Positions 35,565-43,918 of a stretch of DNA of 64,000 nt are shown here, piece after piece (position 1 is the first letter of the stretch; each line of letters opens with the position of its first letter). The notes under the pieces were generated by a model. The model had not been told where the DNA came from, ran no database searches, and saw only the letters and a list, made by a program, of their open reading frames with translations. This DNA comes from Bacteroidales bacterium. GTDB lineage: Bacteria; Bacteroidota; Bacteroidia; Bacteroidales; UBA932. The translations under genes and the position numbers were made by a program. The stretch is from contig JAGCVJ010000015.1 of the NCBI GenBank assembly GCA_017962375.1, forward strand, positions 289,381-353,380, in the 5' to 3' direction.

Positions 35565-36770
35565 CTAGAATCCTTCCTTTAAAAATTTTCTAAGAGAAAG
35601 ATGAATGATGCCATTCTCATCTCTTTGTGTTAATAGGGGTGTAGCGCTGATTACATATTTTGGATGATTGTCACGAATCTTCTCAAGCGGTCCAAATTCT
35701 CGCTGACGTGTAGATTCGTCAGAGATAATGTAGCTTGCCTGCACGTATACAGTCTTTCCGGGTTTAGTACAAACGAAATCTACCTCTCCGGCATTAAGCA
35801 CACCAACATGAACCTCATACCCAAGGAAACAGAGCTGCTTGTAGACAGCATTTTCGATGACTTTCTCAATATAGGAATCCATGCCTCCTTCTGCCTTGAG
35901 GTTCCTGAGGCCCAAATCGTCCCAATAAACTTTTTCGTTGGACTCAAACAGTTTCTTGCCATGGATGTCGTATCGGGAGACAACGTCTATCAGATAGGCC
36001 TCAGCATAGAACGCACGATACAGAAGAACCAGGTTGGAGGATACTTTTTCATCCTGCGACTTCATGTATTTGGCTATACTGTTGGCAGAGGTCAACTTTC
36101 CGGTAGTGTCGGCATAGAAGGCAATCAGGTTATTAAGGAACGGGATGTTACGGATGTCATGACGTTCAATAATGTCTTTCAGCATGATTGTGTTGAATAC
36201 ACTGGTGAGGTAAGCCCAAACCTGTTCGTCACTTGAGAGACCCACTTTGCGTAACCCGGGAAGGCCACCGTAGTTTAGATAAATCATCAGACTGTCATCA
36301 TTGTCCGAAAGGCCATGGAACTGCAAAAATTCTGCATAGGTCAGCGGGTGAACACGGACTTCTACATGACGGCCGGAAAGAAGGGTGGCCAGTTCGCCAG
36401 AGAGCATCTTGGAGTTGCTGCCGGTAATGATAACATCTGTATTCTCTTCTGAATACCAGTTGCAAACACTCTCTTCGAAGTGTTCTATTTCCTGGGCTTC
36501 ATCAATGAGGATGCAGTTGTGCTTCCCATAGATAAAATGAGCCTCAATCCAGGTATCAAGATCGTCTTTGGTCTTTATATCCTTAAAGGCTTTCTTTTCT
36601 TTGTCAACGTAGATGATATTGATATCTGGCTCTTCTTTGTGGCGCTGGATGAAGTCTTTTAATACATAACTCTTGCCTACTCGACGAGAGCCCACAAGCG
36701 CGATGATATTTCCTTTCCCTATCCAGGAATCAACGATATCTGCGTAATGCTGTCTTGTCAAAACTTCCAT
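35565..36770 (-). CDS. AAA_14/DUF4143 ATP-binding protein
   Basis: The 401-residue protein has an N-terminal AAA domain with Walker A VGSRRVGKSYVLKDF, Walker B HNCILIDEAQEIEHF and sensor-like VIITGSNSKML. A C-terminal DUF4143 region (about 190-401) ends in a nuclease-like fold with LNAGEVDFVCTKPGKTVYVQ. The lysine expected of an active PD-(D/E)xK nuclease appears replaced, so this part is probably structural. Such proteins are common in Bacteroidota accessory regions and their function is unsettled; defence or regulatory roles are speculation. It is transcribed alone. Confidence 0.85.
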   Translation of the reverse strand: MEVLTRQHYADIVDSWIGKGNIIALVGSRRVGKSYVLKDFIQRHKEEPDINIIYVDKEKKAFKDIKTKDDLDTWIEAHFIYGKHNCILIDEAQEIEHFEESVCNWYSEENTDVIITGSNSKMLSGELATLLSGRHVEVRVHPLTYAEFLQFHGLSDNDDSLMIYLNYGGLPGLRKVGLSSDEQVWAYLTSVFNTIMLKDIIERHDIRNIPFLNNLIAFYADTTGKLTSANSIAKYMKSQDEKVSSNLVLLYRAFYAEAYLIDVVSRYDIHGKKLFESNEKVYWDDLGLRNLKAEGGMDSYIEKVIENAVYKQLCFLGYEVHVGVLNAGEVDFVCTKPGKTVYVQASYIISDESTRQREFGPLEKIRDNHPKYVISATPLLTQRDENGIIHLSLRKFLKEGF

Positions 36771-36792
36771 AATTCCGTTTATTTATCCAACG

Positions 36793-36800
36793 CAAAGATA
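36793..36800 (-). promoter_or_regulatory. -7 promoter element of the DUF4143 ATPase gene
   Basis: On the minus strand the bases read TATCTTTG (TAnnTTTG), 22 bases before the ATG at 36770. A TTG at 36823-36825 stands 22 bases further upstream, slightly long for a -33 element. Confidence 0.55.
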
Positions 36801-36818
36801 ATATAAATTCATTGTCTA

Positions 36819-36900
36819 TAAACAATAAAATCGCAAAAGATTCATTTTTATTTTCCATAAACAACAAAAGTGGGATCGTTACCTTCGGATTTATTGTTTA
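36819..36900. repeat. Exact 11-base inverted repeat
   Basis: TAAACAATAAA at 36819-36829 is the exact reverse complement of TTTATTGTTTA at 36890-36900, with 60 bases between. In AT-rich DNA this can be chance, but the first arm overlaps the possible -33 region of the ATPase promoter. Confidence 0.45.
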
Positions 36901-37137
36901 ACCAGTGTGTAATCTTTCCATCCATCTGCTTTTGAGTAGGCTCGGGCCGAAAGGAAATAATAAAGCGTGATATGGCATACTCCAGTGACGAACAGCAAAT
37001 CAGGGACATCTTTGCCGCGTAGATAGCATCCAATATAAAGAAAGGCTGGGAAGAAATTTAAGTGTCAGCCGGTTACCCATCCTTTTCATATCATTCAAAC
37101 ATATCCAAAATAATCCAGGAAAGGAGGAATACGGGCT

Positions 37138-38037
37138 CTATCTCTTGAAGATCCACGGCTTCTGCCAGTCGTAGGAGGCGCGCTTGAACGGCACGTCTTC
37201 CTTGCTGACCAGGCGGAACAGGACCGGGTCTTCCAGAACGGCTCTCAGGTCGTATTCCTTTCCGTCTATCTTTATCGTTCGGTAGATGAGCCTTATTCCG
37301 TGGCTGTAGTCAGAGTAGAAATTGCCGTGGCGGATGAACAGCGGCTGCTGAGGATGTCCGTCCGGATGGAACCATCCGTAGATTGCCACGTGGCGGTAAT
37401 ATTCCGGCTCATTTTCAAGTCTTGTGGTCAAAACCACATCTTTCTTCAAACCGGAGACAAACTGCCCGAATTTGAGCCCTTTTGCTCTCATCAGGGCATT
37501 GATGGCATTGTTGCTGTCTTCAAAGCAGAGAGGTTTCATGTTCCTGTCTTCAACCGGACGGAACGGGAATATCTCAATCCGGCCTTCAGACACTTCATCA
37601 ATCCTGTCTGACAGGAAGGTTGTAGGCAGGCTACAGTACAGGCTGTCCGCCACTCTCTGCGCCGCCAGAGGCCCCATCGGCATCCTGACATAATCCTCAT
37701 CGTTCCCCACCGCCAGATAATCGGGGAGTACCCATATCTCCACTTTATACCCGCCAGTCTTGTATGTAATCTTGCGGAACTTCTTCAGGGCTGAAGGCAC
37801 ATTGCTGGCAAGAATCTGGGCAACAGTCTGTTCCTCCATCTCCCAGAAGCCCATATCCTGGACTTTCTTAATGAATTCGTGTCCGGTCAGGGCAACGCTT
37901 TCATCGTTATGAGTCTGGAACCACGGCACTTCCATATACCCCGCCCTCTTGTCAATCTTCGCCTTCTTCTGTGCGGAAAGGCCTTGCGGCAAAAGCGCCA
38001 GGCCCGCTACGGCAACCGCCAACAATAAATTTTTCAT
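37138..38037 (-). CDS. Exported hypothetical protein
   Basis: The 299-residue protein starts with a clear signal peptide (LLLAVAVAGLALLPQGLSAQ) and then has no domain I can name. Notable are WFQTHNDESVALTGHEFI, YKVEIWVLPDYLAVGNDEDY, MGPLAAQRVADSL and a late FIRHGNFYSDYSHGIRLIYR. The last resembles the conserved H-x-D-Y-S-H-G-x-R stretch of uncharacterised exported proteins from several phyla. Histidines and acidic residues there could form an active site, but this is a guess. A promoter element lies 25 bases upstream. Its neighbours, two ATPases, give no functional hint. Confidence 0.7.
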   Translation of the reverse strand: MKNLLLAVAVAGLALLPQGLSAQKKAKIDKRAGYMEVPWFQTHNDESVALTGHEFIKKVQDMGFWEMEEQTVAQILASNVPSALKKFRKITYKTGGYKVEIWVLPDYLAVGNDEDYVRMPMGPLAAQRVADSLYCSLPTTFLSDRIDEVSEGRIEIFPFRPVEDRNMKPLCFEDSNNAINALMRAKGLKFGQFVSGLKKDVVLTTRLENEPEYYRHVAIYGWFHPDGHPQQPLFIRHGNFYSDYSHGIRLIYRTIKIDGKEYDLRAVLEDPVLFRLVSKEDVPFKRASYDWQKPWIFKR

Positions 38038-38061
38038 ATCATATCAGTTCAATACTATTAA

Positions 38062-38069
38062 CAAAGATA
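38062..38069 (-). promoter_or_regulatory. -7 promoter element of the exported hypothetical gene
   Basis: The minus strand reads TATCTTTG, matching TAnnTTTG, 24 bases before the start codon at 38037. No -33 element at the usual spacing is evident. Confidence 0.5.
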
Positions 38070-38125
38070 ATGTTTTGAACAGATTCCGTAAACTCCTTCA
38101 ACACCGGGCCTGTCTCTCAAAAGAC

Positions 38126-38178
38126 ATTATCATTTTGTGATTATCAAAAAGTGATAATCATTTTATGATAATTATTTT
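38126..38178. repeat. Operator-like repeats upstream of AAA ATPase gene
   Basis: TGATTATC (38138-38145) and GATAATCA (38153-38160) form an inverted repeat with a seven-base spacer. The related 11-mers ATTATCATTTT, ATAATCATTTT and ATAATTATTTT begin at 38126, 38154 and 38168. They stand immediately upstream of the -33/-7 promoter, where a repressor or activator would bind. Confidence 0.55.
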
Positions 38179-38206
38179 TTTGTAATGAGAAAATTTTATA
38201 CATTTG
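38179..38206 (+). promoter_or_regulatory. Promoter of the AAA ATPase gene
   Basis: TTTG at 38179-38182, a 16-base spacer and TACATTTG at 38199-38206 fit the -33/-7 pattern. The -7 box lies within the longest open frame (from 38185), so the gene more likely starts at ATG 38224. Confidence 0.6.
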
Positions 38207-38223
38207 CGGAAAATGGAAGATAT

Positions 38224-39351
38224 ATGAGAAATCCTTTTGTGACAAATGGTTATGCCGGGAAACAATATTTTTGTGACCGCAAGGAAGAAACCGAGATAAT
38301 GCAGAACTTGTTGCTCAACGAGAATAACATTGCACTGATTTCTCCCCGAAGGCTCGGCAAAACAGACCTGATTTACCACGTTTTTGACAACAAGGAAATT
38401 AAGAAAAACTATCATTGTTTTGTTGTGGATATTTATGCAACCAAGAATCTCAGCGACTTTGTGAATCTGCTGGGAAAGGCTGTAGTGGATGAATTGAGGC
38501 CAAAAGGAAAGTCTGTCTGGAAAAAGTTTTTGGACATTCTTTCATCGCTGAGATCCGAGATAACATTTGACAACAACGGAAATCCGGTATGGGGTGTTGG
38601 TCTTGGAACCCTGGAGAATCCGTCAATAACTCTTGACGAGATTTTTGAATACTTCAACAAGGCAGACAAGCCTTGCCTTGTGGCTATAGATGAATTCCAG
38701 CAAATCACAAAATACTCAGACCAGACAATTGAAGCAACCCTAAGGACATACGTTCAGCGATGCACAAATGCTCATTTCGTCTTTTCCGGCTCACAGAGGC
38801 ATCTTATGAACGGCATCTTCACATCTCCGTCCAGGCCGTTCTACCAGTCGGCGACAATTATCAATCTTCATCCTCTTGACCTGAAAGTTTATACAGATTT
38901 TGCGGTAAAGAAATTTGAAGAGAACGGAAAACACCTGGAAAGGAACGTTGTTTCAGATATTTATGAGAGGTTTTCAGGTGTCACCAGTTATATGCATCGG
39001 ATCTTGAACATACTGTTTTCCAGAACTGAAAAAGAGGGAACCTGTACCGTTTCAATGGTTGACGAAGCCATTGAATTCATTTTGAAATTGTCTTCAGACA
39101 CATACGAGGCCTTGCTGTATCAAATGCCGGATAAACAAGAAGATGTATTCTTGGCTATTGCCAGGGACGGAAGTGCAAAGGAAGTTACGGGAATCCGATT
39201 CTTGAAAAGGCATAAGCTCCCTTCGGCAAGCAGTGTTTCCTCAGCCATAAAAGGTCTTCTTGACAGAGATTTCATAACATACGATAAAGGCGTGTATTCT
39301 CCTTACGATAAATTCTTTGCCCTTTGGCTGAAGTACAAAGGCATCATTTAA
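38224..39351 (+). CDS. AAA ATPase with C-terminal winged helix
   Basis: The start at ATG 38224 (MRNPFVTNGYAG) follows the promoter; the longer frame from 38185 would include the -7 box. The 375-residue protein has Walker A ISPRRLGKTDLIYHV, Walker B LVAIDEFQQI and a sensor-like FVFSGSQRHLM. A C-terminal winged-helix-like domain ends in GLLDRDFITYDKGVYSPYDK. This layout is that of archaeal-type/AAA_14-related ATPases found singly in Bacteroidota. Function is unknown; they are often linked to mobile or defence regions. Operator-like repeats upstream suggest regulated expression. It overlaps the convergent DUF2156 gene by eight bases. Confidence 0.82.
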   Translation: MRNPFVTNGYAGKQYFCDRKEETEIMQNLLLNENNIALISPRRLGKTDLIYHVFDNKEIKKNYHCFVVDIYATKNLSDFVNLLGKAVVDELRPKGKSVWKKFLDILSSLRSEITFDNNGNPVWGVGLGTLENPSITLDEIFEYFNKADKPCLVAIDEFQQITKYSDQTIEATLRTYVQRCTNAHFVFSGSQRHLMNGIFTSPSRPFYQSATIINLHPLDLKVYTDFAVKKFEENGKHLERNVVSDIYERFSGVTSYMHRILNILFSRTEKEGTCTVSMVDEAIEFILKLSSDTYEALLYQMPDKQEDVFLAIARDGSAKEVTGIRFLKRHKLPSASSVSSAIKGLLDRDFITYDKGVYSPYDKFFALWLKYKGII

Positions 39352-40291
39352 GGAAGACCAGGTATTTTTCTTTTATCTCGATAGGGTGGTATTCCAGTTT
39401 TGCCTTGCGGAGGTTCTCGTCTCCGGAGTCGTCTTCGCGGTTTACCAGGGTGAAGGCGGGCGTTCCGTCCGGAATGTTTTCCCGCTCTCTCAGGACGGTG
39501 TCCATATAGCCGAGGAATTCCTGGCTCATTGCCTGGTATGCTCCGCGATATTCCGTGAGGGCTTTCTCTATGTGCACCAGTAGGGTGTCGGAACTTGCCC
39601 TCTCTCCGATCGTGAAAGCCACGACATTTCCGTCAACCCTCAGGAGCCCGCCGTCAAGCCCCAGGGCGCGGTAGTTGTCGAGGGAGATTCTCACGGCGCA
39701 GAACTCGCTTGCCTTCCAGAAGTTTTCTCCGCAGCCGTTGCGGCGGCACCATTCGTCGTTCATCTGGCGGCACTCGGCAAGGTTTTCTTCAGTGATAGGC
39801 TCGAACTTCCAGTTGTAGAGCCTTCGGAAGCCGTTGGCGAAGTTGCGCTTGGCCTGGTATTTCTTGCCGCGGAGGGTTCTCAGCGATTCGGCATCGTAGA
39901 TGTAGTCTGCTCCCATACGGAACTTTTCCGCCATGAATCTTCCGCTGAAATGCCTTTCCAGAAAGTCCAGCTGGGAAGGCAGCACTCCGTAGAAGACGAG
40001 CTTGCCGTCGTCCCCCAGAAGGGATTCATCGCCGAGCATCGAGTTCAGAAGGTCCGCCTTCTGGGAGTCTTCCGCCCGGCCGACGGGGAGAAGGTAGCTT
40101 CTCCGCCCTTCCATATTGTACTGCACCAGAGCGAGGTCTCCGATCCTGGCAATCTTGCTCTTGAAAATGTTCCTCCACAGATACTGGTAGGTGAAGTTGT
40201 AGTCTTCTGAGTTGTAATCGGTGAAAGCAAAGAGCTCCCTGATCCAGGACGAATCAGAGAGTTCTATGTCTTTGAATGCAAGCGGAGCCAT
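39344..40291 (-). CDS. DUF2156 (phosphatidylglycerol lysyltransferase C-terminal-like) protein
   Basis: The 315-residue protein is a double-GNAT-fold DUF2156 member. Typical stretches are SEDYNFTYQYLWR near the N-terminus, LRGKKYQAKRNFANGF in the middle and YRGAYQAMSQEFLGYM near the end, followed by NREDDSGDENLRKAKLEYHP. The family includes the catalytic domain of MprF, which attaches amino acids to lipids, but soluble stand-alone members are mostly uncharacterised. It lies nine bases downstream of the S37-type peptidase gene and is probably co-transcribed with it. No membrane segment is present. Confidence 0.85.
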   Translation of the reverse strand: MAPLAFKDIELSDSSWIRELFAFTDYNSEDYNFTYQYLWRNIFKSKIARIGDLALVQYNMEGRRSYLLPVGRAEDSQKADLLNSMLGDESLLGDDGKLVFYGVLPSQLDFLERHFSGRFMAEKFRMGADYIYDAESLRTLRGKKYQAKRNFANGFRRLYNWKFEPITEENLAECRQMNDEWCRRNGCGENFWKASEFCAVRISLDNYRALGLDGGLLRVDGNVVAFTIGERASSDTLLVHIEKALTEYRGAYQAMSQEFLGYMDTVLRERENIPDGTPAFTLVNREDDSGDENLRKAKLEYHPIEIKEKYLVFLK

Positions 40292-40300
40292 CGCGGAGAA

Positions 40301-41743
40301 CTATTTCATTTCCAGCCAGTCTTTCAGGGTCTTGATGGCCTCGTCTCTCATCTGAGGAGGGAGGTTGGAGATCCTGGCCCTGTGGCTTCCGCCCGGAGCA
40401 ATGAAGAACTTGATGTTGTCGTGGCCAGGGCTGAGCGGCCTTACGGAAGACCAAGGGTCCCATTCTCCGTAGATGAACATCATCTTGTTGTCTGTAGTGG
40501 CCACAAAGTTCGTGAGCTTCTTGTAGAGAGTCTTGTCGAACTTGAACTTCTTTCCGCCCGGCAGGAAGATCTTCCTCAGATATCCCTTTGCGGACTTAAT
40601 CTTCAGCAGGCCCTTGAACGGCTTGGTGTCGTATCCGTAGTAGCCGAGTTCCTTGGCGGCCTGAACGAAGAACGGGGCGTTGTCGTCCCAGCTCTGGAAG
40701 TAGTCTGGCCCGACGGCATCCACAAAGTACTTGAACAGCACGTCGTCAGATTCCGTAACGGCAGGAATGGTGGAAGTCTTCCTTCCCCACTGCCAGAAGG
40801 CGAACGGGAACTCCAGCACGCAGTAGTCCAGGACTTCAGGAATGGAGATATTGTAGGAAATCTTGCTCTTTTCGCTCCACTCGGCGAGTTTTTTCTCCAT
40901 AACGTCCCTTCTCTTGAGTATCTCGTTCTGGAAGTTGAAGATGATGGCCCTGTCTTCAGCGGTTCCGGTGGAATCTCTGAGGAAAGGCTCGTGCCTTCCG
41001 TCTTCCTGGGCTCTTGCAACCGGTCCCACATACGGAACGGACACGTCCACGTCCTTAGGATAAAACATTGTGTAGCACATGCAGTTCTGGCCGCCTTTGC
41101 TGATGCCCGTTGCAATCCATTTGCCGTAGAAGATATGAGAAAGCGCTTTTCTTACCTCGTGCAGGTCTGCGGCTTCCTGCTCTGCGGTCATATAGTCCCA
41201 GTTGAGTTTGTCCCAGGTGATGGTGGAATCATCTTGCATGAACGGCACGCTTTCGTTGAAATACCTGTGCTCCACCAGCACGAAGTTGCACTGCAACAGG
41301 TAAGCTACCTCTTCGTCATACCTCGGGTTTGCCCCGTATTTTGCCGTATATCCTTCCGTGATGATAACAGTAGGGGCCTTGAAGTTTGCGAAGCCTACAA
41401 TCACCCTCTGCTTGAACAGCCCTTTCTCCGGATGCTTGTGGTCTATAGGCTGGGTGATGAACATCTTGTATTTAGCCTTCAGATGGCCCTGCAGCTGCTT
41501 TGCCACAGGAATTCTCTCTATGTCCGTAAATCTTGCCCACTGCTGGTCGGGCATCACATACCTGTTGCACCAGGCAAAGTCGTCCAGCACCAGGGAGTCC
41601 ACATTGGAAGAGGCGAATCTCGGCCCTGCCAGATATCTGAGGCTATCCTCATTCTGGGCAAATGCGCTCCCGCAGCAAACAAACAACATCATCGCTGAGG
41701 CAAAAGCCACAGCAAAAGCTTTTCTCAAAGTTTTTATTTTCAT
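40301..41743 (-). CDS. Exported S37-family (PS-10-type) aminopeptidase
   Basis: The 480-residue protein has a signal peptide (AFASAMMLFVCCGSAFAQ). The alpha/beta-hydrolase core shows the nucleophile elbow TGISKGGQNCM, the acid in IYGEWDPWSSVRP and the histidine in PGGSHRARI. VLVEHRYFNES is typical of S28/S37 prolyl-type exopeptidases. It would trim peptides in the periplasm, possibly removing tripeptides. A promoter element stands 46 bases upstream. The window holds several other exported peptidases (C69 and the C25-like set), consistent with a peptide-degrading lifestyle. Confidence 0.87.
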   Translation of the reverse strand: MKIKTLRKAFAVAFASAMMLFVCCGSAFAQNEDSLRYLAGPRFASSNVDSLVLDDFAWCNRYVMPDQQWARFTDIERIPVAKQLQGHLKAKYKMFITQPIDHKHPEKGLFKQRVIVGFANFKAPTVIITEGYTAKYGANPRYDEEVAYLLQCNFVLVEHRYFNESVPFMQDDSTITWDKLNWDYMTAEQEAADLHEVRKALSHIFYGKWIATGISKGGQNCMCYTMFYPKDVDVSVPYVGPVARAQEDGRHEPFLRDSTGTAEDRAIIFNFQNEILKRRDVMEKKLAEWSEKSKISYNISIPEVLDYCVLEFPFAFWQWGRKTSTIPAVTESDDVLFKYFVDAVGPDYFQSWDDNAPFFVQAAKELGYYGYDTKPFKGLLKIKSAKGYLRKIFLPGGKKFKFDKTLYKKLTNFVATTDNKMMFIYGEWDPWSSVRPLSPGHDNIKFFIAPGGSHRARISNLPPQMRDEAIKTLKDWLEMK

Positions 41744-41789
41744 TTCAAATGGTTTTTATCGCGACAATAAAGTCTAAAACTGAACAGAA

Positions 41790-41797
41790 CAAATTTA
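41790..41797 (-). promoter_or_regulatory. -7 promoter element of the S37 peptidase gene
   Basis: On the minus strand the bases are TAAATTTG, an exact TAnnTTTG match 46 bases before the start at 41743. No convincing -33 TTG is found. Confidence 0.5.
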
Positions 41798-41847
41798 ATC
41801 ATTTTTCTGCTTTGCGCGAAAGAATAGGAACAGACGGAAAAATTCCG

Positions 41848-41855
41848 TATATTTG
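41848..41855 (+). promoter_or_regulatory. -7 promoter element of the small membrane protein gene
   Basis: TATATTTG matches the consensus and lies 27 bases before ATG 41883. Confidence 0.55.
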
Positions 41856-41882
41856 TTTATCACGATTTAAAAAACTAGTACC

Positions 41883-42140
41883 ATGAACATCATCATCACA
41901 TTGCTCATCGGAGCAGTTGCTGGCTGGCTTGCCGGCTTCTTCGTAGTTAAAGACAAAGGCGGTCTTATCTGGAACATTCTTATCGGTCTTGCCGGCGGTT
42001 TTGTAGGCGGCTGGCTTCTTGGCAAACTTGGCGCCACCAGCCCGTTCTGGGCTCAGTGGTATGGACAGATTGTTAGCGCTGTTATCGGTGCTGTTATCCT
42101 TCTTGCCATCTGGAACGTAATCAAGAAGGCTTTCAAGTAA
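41883..42140 (+). CDS. GlsB/YeaQ/YmgE-family small membrane protein
   Basis: The 85-residue protein is three hydrophobic helices with glycine-rich packing: LIGAVAGWLAGFFVVKDKGG, then LIGLAGGFVGGWLLGKLG and VSAVIGAVILLAIWNVIKK. This is the pattern of the transglycosylase-associated/GlsB family, small inner-membrane proteins often induced by stress. It has its own promoter and terminator and so forms a single-gene unit. The family has no established biochemical role. Confidence 0.88.
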   Translation: MNIIITLLIGAVAGWLAGFFVVKDKGGLIWNILIGLAGGFVGGWLLGKLGATSPFWAQWYGQIVSAVIGAVILLAIWNVIKKAFK

Positions 42141-42165
42141 GCCGTTCTTGCTGTTGTAAAGTACG

Positions 42166-42202
42166 AAGCTGGTTGACTCTTTGAATCAATCAGCTTTGTT
42201 TT
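42166..42202 (+). terminator. Rho-independent terminator after the small membrane protein gene
   Basis: AAGCTGGTTGA at 42166-42176 pairs with TCAATCAGCTT at 42186-42196 (one G-T pair), and a T-rich run follows. Confidence 0.88.
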
Positions 42203-42207
42203 TTTAC

Positions 42208-42215
42208 TACTTTTG
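42208..42215 (+). promoter_or_regulatory. -7 promoter element of tyrS
   Basis: TACTTTTG matches TAnnTTTG and lies 27 bases before the tyrS ATG, directly after the T run of the preceding terminator. Confidence 0.6.
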
Positions 42216-42242
42216 CACCAAATAGCATTTTAAGAACACAAG

Positions 42243-43532
42243 ATGAAGAATTTTGTAGAAGAACTCAGATGGAGAGGAATGATCCAGGACATTATGCCCG
42301 GGACAGAAGAAAAACTGATGGAAGGACCGCAGGCGGCTTATGTGGGAATAGATCCGACGGCAGACTCGCTGCATATAGGCCATCTGGTTAGCGTGATGAT
42401 ACTCAAGCACTTCCAGAAGTGCGGCCATAAGCCGATAGCATTGGTGGGAGGCGCAACCGGAATGATAGGAGACCCGTCTATGAAGAGCGCGGAGAGAAAC
42501 CTGCTGGACGAGGAGACGCTGAGGCATAACGTGGAGTGCATAAAGGCACAGCTGGGAAGGTTCCTGGATTTCAACAGCGATGCGCTGAACAAGGCGGAAC
42601 TGGTGAACAACTACGACTGGATGAAAGACTATACGTTCATCAACTTCATCCGCGATATCGGAAAGCATATCACCGTAAACTATATGATGGCAAAGGATTC
42701 CGTGAAGAAAAGACTGAGCACGGAGTCCAGGGAAGGAATGTCATTCACCGAGTTCAGCTACCAGCTGCTTCAGGGCTATGACTTCCTGTGGCTGTACGAG
42801 CACAAGGGATGCGTGCTGCAGCTAGGAGGAAGCGACCAGTGGGGAAACATCACCACGGGAAGCGAGCTGATCCGCAGGATACTGGGCAAGGAAGCCTTTG
42901 CGATGACCTGCCCGCTGATAAAGAAGGCGGATGGCACCAAGTTCGGAAAGACCGAGAAGGGCAACATCTGGTTGAGCGCAGAGTACACCAGCCCTTACAC
43001 CTTCTACCAGTTCTGGCTGAATGTCAGCGATGAGGATGCTGAGAAGTACATCAAGATATTCACGATGCTGCCGAGGGAGGTGATAGAAGAAGCTATCGCA
43101 GCCCACCGTCAGGATCCTGGCCAGAGAATCCTGCAGAAGCTGCTGGCAAAGGAAGTCACTATAATGGTGCACGGAGAGGACGAGTACAACAAGGCTCTTG
43201 ACGCATCCAACATCTTGTTCGGCAAGGCAACCAGAGAAGCCCTGCAGAACCTGGACGAGAAGACCTTCCTGGCAGTGTTTGACGGAGTGCCGCAGTTCGC
43301 TCTTCCTAAGGAGAAACTCACTGCTCCGATTCTGGACCTGCTGGCAGTGGAGACACAGGTGTTCCCTTCAAAGGGCGAGGCCAGAAAGATGATTCAGGGC
43401 AACGGCTTGAGCATAGACAAGGAGAAGTTCACCGATATCAACGGAACCCTCTCCGAGAACCTGCTGGTAAACGGCAAGTACGTGTTAGTTCAAAAAGGAA
43501 AGAAGAACTACTACATTTTGAGATTTGAGTAG
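42243..43532 (+). CDS. tyrS: Tyrosyl-tRNA synthetase
   Basis: The 429-residue enzyme shows the class I signatures: [18 protein letters not shown] (HIGH) and [14 protein letters not shown] (KFGKT, the KMSKS equivalent). The tyrosine-binding region is [19 protein letters not shown] with [12 protein letters not shown]-terminal S4-like RNA-binding domain is seen in [18 protein letters not shown]. Length and domain order are normal for bacterial TyrRS. It charges tRNA-Tyr in the cytoplasm. It starts a plus-strand run with rbfA, a permease, a lipoprotein and a symporter. Confidence 0.98.
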   Translation: MKNFVEELRWRGMIQDIMPGTEEKLMEGPQAAYVGIDPTADSLHIGHLVSVMILKHFQKCGHKPIALVGGATGMIGDPSMKSAERNLLDEETLRHNVECIKAQLGRFLDFNSDALNKAELVNNYDWMKDYTFINFIRDIGKHITVNYMMAKDSVKKRLSTESREGMSFTEFSYQLLQGYDFLWLYEHKGCVLQLGGSDQWGNITTGSELIRRILGKEAFAMTCPLIKKADGTKFGKTEKGNIWLSAEYTSPYTFYQFWLNVSDEDAEKYIKIFTMLPREVIEEAIAAHRQDPGQRILQKLLAKEVTIMVHGEDEYNKALDASNILFGKATREALQNLDEKTFLAVFDGVPQFALPKEKLTAPILDLLAVETQVFPSKGEARKMIQGNGLSIDKEKFTDINGTLSENLLVNGKYVLVQKGKKNYYILRFE

Positions 43533-43533
43533 C

Positions 43534-43917
43534 ATGGAAGAAGTAAGTAAAAGAGTGCAGAAAGTGCAGCGCGAGGTGCAGAGGCATCTGGCGGAAATCA
43601 TACGTTCCAAGGGAATGGCGTTCTTTGGCGGAGCGCTAGTGACGGTGAGTGAGGTAAGGATGAGTCCGGACCTGTCTTACGCCAAGGTGTTCATAAGCTG
43701 CTTCCCGTCAGAAAAGAGGGCAGACGTGATGCAGACTCTGGAAGACAAGACAAAGGCTATTCGCGGAGACCTGGGGAGAGTGGTTGCAAAGCAGCTGAGG
43801 ATAGTGCCTGAGCTGGCTTTCTTTGAAGACACCACGCTGGACTATGCCCAGCACATAGACGATGTGCTTGCCCGTGATCCTGTAAAGCCGTCTTCAGAAG
43901 AAACCGGAGAAGAATAA
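43534..43917 (+). CDS. rbfA: Ribosome-binding factor A
   Basis: The 127-residue protein starts at ATG 43534, one base after the tyrS stop. VQKVQREVQRHLAEIIR and VTVSEVRMSPDLSYAKVFIS, followed by RGDLGRVVAKQLRIVPELAF, are the conserved KH-like RbfA core. RbfA assists 16S rRNA processing and 30S maturation, particularly in the cold. The short acidic C-terminus (DPVKPSSEETGEE) is not conserved. The permease gene follows after one base, a frequent order in Bacteroidales. Confidence 0.95.
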   Translation: MEEVSKRVQKVQREVQRHLAEIIRSKGMAFFGGALVTVSEVRMSPDLSYAKVFISCFPSEKRADVMQTLEDKTKAIRGDLGRVVAKQLRIVPELAFFEDTTLDYAQHIDDVLARDPVKPSSEETGEE

Positions 43918-43918
43918 C

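Larger units (their letters stand above)
36771..37137. other. Intergenic region with promoter, inverted repeat and doubtful small ORF
   Basis: This 367-base AT-rich gap holds the promoter element of the ATPase gene and an exact 11-base inverted repeat. A minus-strand open frame of 61 codons (36848-37033) is also present, with no recognisable product, signal peptide or ribosome-binding site. I do not call that frame a gene. The final 100 bases before 37138 show nothing specific. Confidence 0.5.

Noticed and set aside
36848-37033. Small minus-strand open frame of 61 codons
   Set aside because: No ribosome-binding site, promoter element, signal peptide or motif. A weak possibility of a gene remnant remains.
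40382-41698. Plus-strand open frame of 438 codons opposite the S37 peptidase gene
   Set aside because: Antisense shadow; the peptidase on the minus strand has signal peptide, catalytic motifs and promoter.
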